Positions 49,201 through 58,690 of a stretch of DNA of 64,000 nucleotides are shown piece by piece. Under the pieces are notes generated by a model, which saw nothing but the letters and a program-made list of their open reading frames with translations, made no database searches and was not told the origin of the DNA. The stretch is from NCBI RefSeq assembly GCF_000004075.3, contig NC_026656.2:13640001-13704000 (forward strand), in the 5' to 3' direction. The position numbers and the translations under genes are program-made. Within the stretch, counting starts at the first letter, position 1, and every line of letters starts with the position of its first letter. Source of the DNA: Cucumis sativus (Eukaryota; Streptophyta; Magnoliopsida; Cucurbitales; Cucurbitaceae).

Positions 49201-50888
49201 AGAGACTCCATAAAGAAGCATTTCAATTGGGATGAATCACGAAGTGACTGTGAACTGGAAACCGGGACAAATGTTCATGTTTCAGAAGTTGATAAATCCC
49301 GTGTTCCCAGAGAACAGATTTTACGGTTGAAAAAGGATATCAGTTCAAATAACCATAATGCACCAACTGGAGAGCTGCAATCTACGTTGTCTGAAGAAAA
49401 TGGTAAACTGGAAGAAGAGCTAACGAGTGTAGAATCTGCAAAGAAAGATCCTGAAACAAAGTTTCAGTCTACTACGGGTTCAAGTGAAACGTTAATAAAT
49501 CAACTTGAAGAATCTGAGAAGAAAATTGTCAGCTTGCAAAAGGAGTTAGAAAGCCTTAAAGAATTGAAGGGAACAATTGAAGGTCAAATTGCCAATCAGC
49601 GGTTGGTGAATCAAGATCTAGAAACAGAGCTTACGGCTGCTAGAAATGACCTAAATGAGAATCACAGAAAATTTGCGGCTCTAGAAGTTGAATTGGACAA
49701 TAAAAACAGTTGCTTTGAAGAATTGGAGGCCACATGTCTTGAACTGCAACTTCAGCTGGAAAGGTTCTCAATTCTCTATGATTTATTTCTCTAGAAATAT
49801 TTTACTATTGGGCATTTTCTGGTTTTAATTCTTAGCTCAAGTAAATTGCATGATGGTCTTCACTCATTCATAAACTGCTAAATCATATTATGATTTCATA
49901 CAATGCATGTCTATGTCATTAGATAGGTTATAACACATGAGGTTAATCAGATTGTCTTTTATTGAATGTCATTAGTGATCTTATAAGTTGTTTATTTAAA
50001 GATGATCTGTTTTTTATTCAGCACACGGAAACAAACGTCAAGCACAGATTCGGGTCAGGAAGAGAAGCAACTTCGCACTGTAAGTACATTTTGACCTATA
50101 ATATAATTTGGAATTTGGATGAACAATCAAATATATGGCTGTTCCCTAGTAGTTTATCTTTCCTGGTTTAGAGATTTAGAATTTTCCGATCATTTGAAGA
50201 GAATTATAAAATTGCAAAATTTTGAAGTCTACATAAGCAAATCAACCGAAGAAGTATATTCTACTTCAATCTCATGATCTGATGGCTAGGATGGTTAAAA
50301 TTTTGCATTTGATTTAATCATGGAGTAATTTTTTCAACGATTTTGCAGGAATGGGAGATAACAACTGCTTCAGAAAAGTTAGCAGAGTGCCAAGAGACGA
50401 TTCTTAACCTCGGGAAGCAGTTGAAGGCCCTAGCTACACCCAAGGAAGCTGCAATTTTAGACAAAGTCATCCCCACTCCAAATGATGAAACACAAACTTC
50501 TAGTGTGTCGAACACCACAACCACCCCGGTGACAGATACGACCTCAACCCCAACTACATCCAATACAAAGACAACAAATAACCGATTCTCTCTGCTAGAT
50601 CAAATGCTAGCAGAGGACGATGCCTTCCCTAGAGACTATAAAATTTCGAAGGCTGTAGAAGTCGATGCCATCCACAGTTCGACATCAGATATCGATAAAT
50701 CAATTGATCCACAAAAAGCAATCCTCATATGGAATGGACATAAAAGTGTAGTCAACAAAGACACGGTTAGTAATTTGGCTATTGTGCCGAGCAGAAAGCG
50801 AGGAGAGGGTGCGTTGTGGAGAAAACTCTTATGGAGAAAGAAGAAAGTGAGGAGCCAGAAAAAGACACTTCTATTTGCAGCAGCATGA
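46263..50888 (+). CDS. FPP: Filament-like plant protein (FPP), long coiled-coil
   Basis: Five exons: 46263-46361, 47062-47200, 47333-49763, 50022-50079 and 50349-50888, in frame, giving 1088 residues. It starts MDQKTWLWRKKSSEK, the conserved FPP opening. Long coiled coils follow (about 34-330), including LSECKTKDELVKKLTNMEQE, HLDAALKECMQQLRFVREEQ and ECQRLRLLVRKRLPGPAALV. A central FPP region contains YPDWLQNILKTVFDQSNFSK and GYMVRVFQWKTSELNAILKQ. A second coiled coil comes next. The C-terminal tail holds a Thr-rich linker, FSLLDQMLAED and a basic LWRKLLWRKKK. FPPs are plant-specific coiled-coil proteins; some bind membrane-trafficking or microtubule partners, and the role here is not shown by the sequence. 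Domain order and length are normal, and no damage was seen. Confidence 0.93.
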
Positions 50889-52363
50889 GGAGAAGGAAGC
50901 AGTGAACTGTATAACAAGTTAATATGAGAAGATTGGGAGCCAAGATTACTTCTCTGACTTATGGTTTTTGGTTTGTTTTCACTGGTGATTGTTGTTTGGT
51001 TTGATGCACAATTAGGAAAGGTAGACAATAAGGGGTTGGATGATTGCTAATTTTCCAGGTTTTGTAATGCTTGAGTGAATTTCTACTGTACATATGTAAA
51101 CACTTGCCTAAGCTGCATTGCACTTTTGTATCCATTTGATGAACATATAACCTTATGCTGAGTTGCTGACATTTTGTAAATCTATAACAAGGATACTCAC
51201 CATGTGACATGAATTTTGTATTCTACATCTTCCGCCTCAATTTCGTGTATATGATGATCTACTGAACTTAATATAAACTTAGAAGATGTTTAATTTCATG
51301 AGAAGATGATTGAGAGACAAATGTATGAGCCTAGGCTCATACATTCACATTAATTTGCTTGCTGCTTAACAATAACACAAATAATTATTAACCATTTCCT
51401 TTTCTTTCTTTTTCTCGGAAGCTTTTTTTTTTTTTTTGTTATTTGTTTTTAGAAAATAAAGATATACGATATCGATAATTAATATATTATTGGGTCTTGA
51501 AAATTTGAAAAATATTTTCAAATAGAAATGATTGTGAAATGACAATCTAATTGAGATATTTACAAAATATGGTGAAAATTTAGATTTTATTAATGATAAA
51601 CACTAATAGCCGATAGAATTTGATATTTTGCTCAGGTTATGTTTTACTATATTTGAAAATGGAAAAAAAGTTTTGAATTTATGTTTTTCACTCATGCAAA
51701 TCTTACATTAGATATTAATAACATTCTATTGACAAATTTCTTTTGACATGTCTATGGGTTCGACATCGACCTAAGTAGTGGATCACATCATGAAAAAATG
51801 TTTGTTATTAAAGTGAATGAGTAACAAGTATTAGAACCGATTTAAAAAAGTAAAAGGTTTATTTGTTAATTTAAACTTAATTTTTTATAATTCTTTCAAC
51901 ATTTTCATCGACATCGATTTTAAGATCTATTGTTGTATTTAATAAATAAATCAAATACTTCTAGAAAGTGTAGAAGCTTCTTAGATCGCTAGCACTTCTT
52001 TATACCCAATACACTCAGTTTTACATCCAATACACTCAATAAACTCTTCGAACGTAAGTGACTAATTCCACCAAATGATGTAAAGTTTTATATAACTTGA
52101 TTTTCAATAATGGATATCATGAATCACAAAAAGGGGGGAAAATTAAATTAATCACATTATTGAAGTTATTAATTAAATAGAGGAAACAAAATGCTTAGAC
52201 ATATTCCTCCAACATTTTCAACTTGTGAGTTTTTTATTTCTCCAACAATTTTGTAGTGAAATGATCAAAATCTCATCCATTGGGGAGTGGAAAAAGAATG
52301 GATGTTTATATAAAGAAGAAATACAGATATAATTACATGTGAAAAATGGCTTTGTATGTGTGT
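50889..52363. other. Convergent intergenic region
   Basis: It begins with the FPP 3' UTR (to about 51250) and ends with the 3' UTR of the next, reverse-strand gene. A short AT-rich inverted-repeat relic may lie at 51549-51662, and a T13-16 run at about 51424. No gene was seen. Confidence 0.4.
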
Positions 52364-55300
52364 TTAGTCTCTGTAAAGTACGAATGTTGCAATCTCAAGG
52401 AGGCCTGCCTCTTCATAACATTGAGCAATACGTTCCACATAGTTGTCCCAAGTCCCATCAACAGAAGCAAGATCCAACAAAAATGCAGCTTGGTCCAAGG
52501 CAACCTCCACAACCAGTATTAACCATAAATTAATCCAAAAGTCTTTTCAATCTTAAACCTGAACATAATTAAGCTTTGAAAAGACAATAGAGATCGTTGG
52601 GATCTACTTTCTTTGATAAAGGGTGGCTGGTTTCTTGTTTGTTGTTTTTGGAAGTTTTATGTGGTGGTGGTTTATAATTTACTTGTTGGGCTCTGTTTCG
52701 TTCTCATTCAAGATTCTTGGTGCTGGTTCATCAAAAGTGTCTTTAATCGGATTTTTAGGTTGTGCATCGTTAAAAGAGTTTTCAGTTTTTCTTTGTTCAT
52801 TTTTGTCTTTTATTGGTTGGTGGTTGTTTTTGGGGTTTCTTTGGTAGATTTGTAGTAGCTTTTGATTTTTTAGAAGCTGAAAGTGGCTTGATGTTCGAAG
52901 CTGTTCAAAAGTTTATGGAGATGTTGATCTTATCTTTTTCTTTTTCTCTCCTTATGATAGGTTGTACCTCCTAAATATTAATCCTTTTCAATGAGAAGTT
53001 GTTTCTTGTTTTAAGGGAGAATATGAAACGTTCAAATGAAAGGGATAATTTTGAGAAAAATGCTGTGTTATTTTTTCTGTTTGATAATTTCATGGTATTC
53101 CATAAAGAACAGTAAAAAACCTGCGCAGGAGCCTTTCCCTTTTTGAGATCCTCTTGCTTTCCTTCTTCTGTGACCTTTTCTTTGAAATATTCAATTTGCT
53201 CATCTTCCCATTGTGCAATATTAGCAACTTCCTGGAAATGTGCCACAACCAATACAGGTTTCATTTTTTCAATTATTATTCTCTCATTCTCATTCCCCCT
53301 ACACCTCGCAAGGGGTCTAAAACAGAGAAAGAGAGAGAATAAAAACAACGCAAAAGTGATCTATGATAAAGTCAATATTAATATAATTAGATTATTATTA
53401 GGAGATATAATTCTAGAGATATTATTTGATATTATTTCCTTAAGTGTATTTCTCTATGGTTATATATAGGCTTGTATCTCTACTAAATAAGAAATGAAAT
53501 ATAGATTTATTCCATAAAATCAACATGGTATCAGAGCTCTAGGGTTTTCGCCTTATTGAATTCTAGCCTCCACATCCCGTTTGATCTCTGCCTCCGTTGA
53601 TCATTCATCAACGGAGGCAGAATCATCTCTCATTAGCCATCAACGGAGGCAAAATCATCTCCCATTAGCCGAAGCCACCCCTTAGATCTGCAAATCTGCC
53701 GTTGTCGTTGCACCTTCCCTTTGCCACTCATTGCTGTTCAAATCTGCCACTATCCAAACCCCAGAAACCCCATTAGTTTTTCACTAGCGTCCGCGGCGGC
53801 CATCTCCTTCATAGTTCTTCGTCCGACCTCTTGTTTTTCTGTTAGCCAAGCAGCCGATTGAACCTCTGCCAGTTGAAGCCGAACGCCTCTGCCAGTTGAA
53901 GCCGAACGCCCAGCCGAAGAGTTTCGGTTTTGTCCATCGTCCAAGAAGCTCCGCTCGCCGCTGTGTTTCGTTGTCGTTGCTCCATCTTTTTATGTTGTCT
54001 CGACAAAACCCATGAAACCCCATGTCCTCAGATCCTCGCATCCGCCTCCAATTTGTTCCAGACCTGTCTGATTTCGTTCAGACCCATTCTTCATGTCTGC
54101 CTTTGAAGTTTAGATCGAAGCCCAGATCCAACGACGCCTCCATTCTGTTTTTGTTCAGATCCGCTAAGCCTCTCTGCTCCATTCAGTTCAGTTTCCGTTC
54201 TGTTCGCCCCAGATTTCCCGTTTAATCTGATTCTGACTTGCTCTAGTTTAGTTCGTTCAGTTCCATCTGATCCGACAAAACACTTCTGTCCAATTCCGAC
54301 CTTGTTTTCGTCCAGCTTTGATTCTACTTTGCTTCAGTTTTGCTCTTTCATTTTGCCCCTCGAAGTTCTTGTTTCGTTCTTCCTAGGTTCTGTTATAGAT
54401 CTCTATACGAGGATCTATGTTTCTATCCCAGAAGTTTTTCGTGGGTTTGTTCTAACCTAGAAGTTCTTTGTGTGTTTGTTCTTCGGGTTTTTTATTCTAT
54501 TCTAGATATATTGTTTCTTTTCTTAGTTCTTAGCAAACTCAAGTTTGTGATTTCAACCTTGAGTTTGAGGGAGGGTATTAATATAATTAGATTATTATTA
54601 GGAGATATAATTCTAGAGATATTATTTGATATTATTTCCTTAAGTGTATTTCTCTATGGTTATATATAGGCTTGTATCTCTACTAAATAAGAAATGAAAT
54701 ATAGATTTATTCCATAAAATCAACAGTCAATACCTCATATTTACAGCCTAGGGTCCACCATGGTGATTTTAATGCTCCTCTCGCAGCATCCTTAGCTTCA
54801 GTTTTTCGCCCCACCCTAAATATCAAGGAACCCAAGATTCTTTAGGAATAATTGCATAAACTCAGCTAAAGCATTCGGGAGCAGTGAAAAACATTTCCCA
54901 CGTACTTCAGCAGAACCTCTGCATTAAATACATATGGTCTTGCAAATCCTGGGAAGTGTTCCTTCTTTGTATAGAACTCTCCAGTTACTAGAGCTGAAAC
55001 CTACAACGGTAATGAATATTTAAGAATGTAAATTGGAGCAAAGCTTTGTTGTTGAATTGCAGTATCTAAAGTATAGCAGCCTTACAAGGTCGCCTTCCTC
55101 AAAATGGCGTAATATTTTCCGCTCTATGATATCTGGAAACAACCCAACCTGAGATCGAAAGATTGTCAGAACTTGCACTGCAAGATACAATATATGGTTG
55201 AGACATTTTTTCATTGTCCAATCCTAAAGCAAAAGGTGACTAAAAAGTACTACTTGAGCGAAGTGAGACTAGAAAACAAGGAAAAGAAAATAAAATTTCA

Positions 55301-57609
55301 AGTTAGAGGATGGAAATGAATCCTTAAACAAAGTAAAATGTTCAAGAGTGACGAAATGCTTTCATAAAAAATATAATAGTAAGGGTATTTTTGGGCTCTT
55401 TTTAAGAAACATCTACATGTATTATTGAAACTTTTGGACTTCAAAGGGGTATTTTCAATAATTTAGCCCAAAATCGATTACATATACTTTAAAAGATACC
55501 TTTTTATGCATAAATATATTTCTATATAAACAATTACTTAAACCATTCCCTTTCATATTGAAAAGTAATGTGGAAGACTTTGACGTCAAAAAGATATAAG
55601 AAAATTGAGCATTGTGTGTCTTAGCTGACACCCAATAAGGTGATGATCAAGGCAAGCGAGGTCAGGGAGCTCACTAGTCTTGCATGTCACCACATGGAGA
55701 TGAAGACAACAATTGCATATAGGTTTCCTCATTGACGAGAAGAATCAACAAAATTACCACGAAAAATTATACACGCACCTTTTTCAGCAGATATCCATCT
55801 AAGTTTGTGATCTGAGATTCAGAAAAATCACCCCTCCCATAAAGTTTTTGCCCAGCATCAGCTGCTGCAAGAAATAGCTCATCATTTTGCTCTCCACTTC
55901 CTCTGGCATCTTCTTCAACTAGAAGTCTGTGAATAAATTGATCAACCTGCACATCAATGACTAAAATTTATATAAGAATTTCTAAGGAAATATTTTCCCA
56001 TCATTTTTTAAAATAACAAATTCCATAGAGAAAAAATGAAATAGCACGAAACAACTGTATAATAGATACTTCACTTACGTTCTTGGCTAGAAGCCACACT
56101 CCATTCCTATTGACGTCCACTACTGGCATCTCCATCCTGAGGAGAGTCGTTTATCAAGTTGGAGGGAACCATGCGTTAAAAATATAGAAAGTAAGTTCTG
56201 CTTACCCAGCAGGTGCTGTAGGCCAGCGCAGCAGTGCAGTTATAGTACCTTGGAACAAAAACATAGGATAGATTGAGATATCATACACCTAGAAAGCGAG
56301 TCGAAAATTTTAACATGTACCTGAGCTGTTTTTTGCCAGTGGAACAACGAGAGGAATAATCCCTTGTTTGGCTCCAGGAGAAATTATGGATGCACCTGCT
56401 CAAAACCAGCAATTTTACAGGGGATTCCCATGTAGATAAAAATATGTCTGCAGGTTCATATCATGTGGTTGTTCAGGCCTATAATTGGTTTTTAAGTTCT
56501 AGTGTTATCTTGAGCATTTACTTCTTAAAAGAAGCATATCAAAACCACTACTTTTTCCTAGTAAGAACATGAATATTGAGACATAAAAGAGACAGCCTAA
56601 GGGGGTTGAGGGAACCCCATTCCACAAAACTAGTAAAGAAGAGCCTTCCAGTTGTTAATAATTAGAAGGGTATAATTACAAAAGAATTTAGTATACTTTG
56701 AGGTTGTATGCTAAACAAAGGTACAAAAAGAATCAAAAGAAGCAAACTTATCTTCAAACATCCTACTGTTTCTTTCTTTCGAAAGATAACACAAAAGAGC
56801 ACAGGTAGCAGATGAAAACGGAAAGAAATTGATGGAGACTATGGAAAACCACATATTCTTTTGAAGACAGGAAAGCAAATCGGCAAAATTTATTCAGCAT
56901 CTAGTTTGCAGAAAATGGAATATGAAATGAATTTCAATATATGAAAAAAAAAAAAAAAAAAAAGATAAACATGACCCATTACATTGCAGAAAACGGATAC
57001 AAAACCACACATCAAGCGTACAATACTAAAAACATATGTCACAAACTATAACTAAGCTAAAACCCTAGATTATCAACTCTTTAACAAGAATGTTGCGATA
57101 TAGGTCTACAAATTTCCAAAACAAAATCTATTCACCAAGAGATTATTCTTTCACTTCTAATTCGAATGCTAGGCTTCTTCACACTATTGGTCATAAATTT
57201 CATAACCAACAACTTCAAAAGACAAAGAACAACAAAAACCTGGTAAGAAATATATAGATTCAATCAGGAATTAGTATAAGATTCATAATGTGAATGATTG
57301 GAGCGCTAGAGCAGCAACGGACCTCTAGTCTTAAGCATTTTGAGCAAATGAAACAGATGCTGAGGAGGTTCAGTAGCAGCAACATCCTTGATGAATGATA
57401 CATGGTCTGTGATAAGGCGATGGTACAAAAAGGCATTGAGATAATGAAAATCTTTTAGGAAATGTGCTATAAAAAAAACATGAGATGAACTAACCGGAAG
57501 TAGAGGAAGAAGTAGAGCAACGAACGGTGACTCCACGACGGCGGAGAAGAAGTGAAGGAAGAGCGGCGGCGCGTGGACTTCCACAGACCACTCCACCACC
57601 AATTTTCAT
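52364..57609 (-). CDS. Ten-exon gene for a conserved, probably chloroplast protein (316 residues)
   Basis: Exons in minus-strand order: 57495-57609, 56321-56395, 56206-56248, 56079-56136, 55779-55946, 55086-55148, 54906-55000, 54734-54815, 53121-53231 and 52364-52504. All are GT-AG and in phase, giving 316 residues. Residues 1 to about 36 (MKIGGGVVCGSPRAAALPSL, then Arg/Ser-rich) look like a plastid transit peptide. Conserved-looking blocks follow: GAKQGIIPLVVPLAKNSSGT, RWPTAPAGMEMPVVDVNRNG, VDQFIHRLLVEEDA, LFLAAADAGQKLYGRGDFSE, HFPGFARPYVFNAEVLL and ALDQAAFLLDLASVDGTWDN. I recognise a green-lineage family but cannot name it with certainty; a chloroplast ATP-synthase assembly factor is a guess. 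The last acceptor (TGTGGAG) is weaker than the others. Intron 8 holds a 1,350-bp retroelement. Confidence 0.82.
53376..53525 (+). repeat. 5' LTR of the retroelement
   Basis: 150 bp. It contains GGTTATATATAGG (a TATA-like promoter), then a CTACTAAATAAGAAATGAAA stretch where the transcript start and polyadenylation region would be expected. Confidence 0.9.
53526..53537 (+). other. Primer-binding site (initiator Met tRNA)
   Basis: TGGTATCAGAGC immediately follows the 5' LTR and complements the 3' end of plant initiator-Met tRNA. This fixes the element's orientation as plus. Confidence 0.9.
53587..53621 (+). other. Perfect 14-bp hairpin in the retroelement leader
   Basis: TCTGCCTCCGTTGA (53587-53600), loop TCATTCA, then TCAACGGAGGCAGA (53608-53621). 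It lies about 50 bases past the primer-binding site, where retroviruses and retrotransposons keep dimerisation or packaging structures. That role is inferred. Confidence 0.75.
53607..53670 (+). repeat. 32-bp tandem duplication in the retroelement leader
   Basis: Two adjacent 32-bp copies (53607-53638, 53639-53670) differ at two positions (CAGAATC/CAAAATC and CTCTCATT/CTCCCATT). The second copy provides an alternative 3' arm for the upstream hairpin. Confidence 0.85.
53863..53908 (+). repeat. 23-bp perfect tandem duplication inside the retroelement
   Basis: The unit CCTCTGCCAGTTGAAGCCGA plus ACG occurs twice in a row with no mismatch. Confidence 0.9.
54576..54725 (+). repeat. 3' LTR of the retroelement
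   Basis: 150 bp, identical to the 5' LTR on direct comparison. It is preceded by a purine tract and followed by the GTCAA target duplication. Confidence 0.9.
56942..56963. repeat. Poly(A) tract in intron 1 of the 316-residue gene
   Basis: A run of about 20 A residues on the plus strand (poly-T in the transcript). Confidence 0.8.
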
Positions 57610-58690
57610 TTTCTTTTGCTAACTTTCCGATTACGATGGATAAACGCAGCCGTTAGTTTAGATGTGTGCTTCGTCGGTAACGGCTTTTATCTCTTCTTCT
57701 TCTCTTTCTTTTTTAGAATAAAAATATGAACCAAAAATTGAGATCTCAATTTTCTTTTCTTTTTTTTTTCTTTTGGAAAATTTCCCAAACTAATTTTTTT
57801 CAAAAACATTATTTATTACCTTTTGAATGTTTGAAATGTCCATTTACCCTCAATTTTATTTGTGTTTATTCTTATATTACCAAATACACCAAAAATAATA
57901 TCGATGATCTAAGTTTAAACTTTGTGAAGTCATTTAGAAGTAAAGATACTTTAACATTTTGCTCGTTGTAAGCACGGTTGGAAAGAACAAGATCAATTTT
58001 ATGAAAAACAAGTAGTCATTTAATTAAAAGAGAGATATATCGACAATGATATGACCAAAATAAAAAAAGCATTCACACATTTGAAAGAGTGCGTAGTTGT
58101 AGACAAGTTCTCACTTTTTGTTAGATTAAAAATTACCCCTCATTTTGATACATTATTATTTTTGCTTGATTTACAAACACGGTTAGAACGAAATTTTTTT
58201 AAAAAAAAACTATGAAAACAAGAGTTTATTTAATTAGAACGAAGCTGTACCGAAGATATAACCAAAACAAAATCTAAGTAGTCGTGGCATGAGGTTCGAG
58301 TTTGTATATGTTTAGCTATGCAAACACTAATTTTATTTAGGTTATATCTTCTTTGATACGGTTTTGTTTTTATCTAAATGACTACTTGTTTCCGTGGTAA
58401 TGAATTTAACTATTTATAAATTCATGAAATCTACAACTAATAAATGTGTGTATGAGATTTTGGATGTATTAGTTTTTTCTTTTAATATATTTTTAATTAT
58501 ACATTAGATATAACAAAATCAAAAAGAAGAAAAAGAAAAAGTGAAATTGAAAGTTAGCAAAAGGGCCAAAAAGAATAAAGAAAAATTTTGCAATATAAAC
58601 CACTCAAGTTTTAAAAAGTAAGAGTTTATCCCTCAAATCTATTTTGAGCCAATTTTATCAAACCTCTTGACTCGTTCCTCACGCTCTCTC
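57610..58690. other. Divergent promoter region, AT-rich
   Basis: It lies between the minus-strand 316-residue gene and a probable plus-strand gene start near 58.7 kb. No coding region was seen. Confidence 0.4.

Larger units (their letters stand above)
53376..54725 (+). mobile_element. Young non-autonomous LTR retroelement (TRIM/LARD-like, 1,350 bp)
   Basis: Two 150-bp direct repeats at 53376-53525 and 54576-54725 appear identical base for base. GTCAA at 53371-53375 and 54726-54730 is a 5-bp target duplication. TGGTATCAGAGC at 53526-53537, right after the first LTR, is the initiator-Met tRNA primer-binding site used by many Copia-type elements. TTTGAGGGAGGG at 54564-54575 before the second LTR is a polypurine tract. 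The LTR ends are TATTAA...CAACA rather than TG...CA. The 1,050-bp interior has no gag or pol, only short frames, and includes two tandem duplications and a strong hairpin. It sits in an intron, antisense to the host gene. Identical LTRs imply a very recent insertion. Confidence 0.93.

Noticed and set aside
53750..54225. Short frames on both strands inside the retroelement as gag-like genes
   Set aside because: No zinc knuckle, protease or other gag/pol motif, and overlapping frames on both strands. Likely composition effects.
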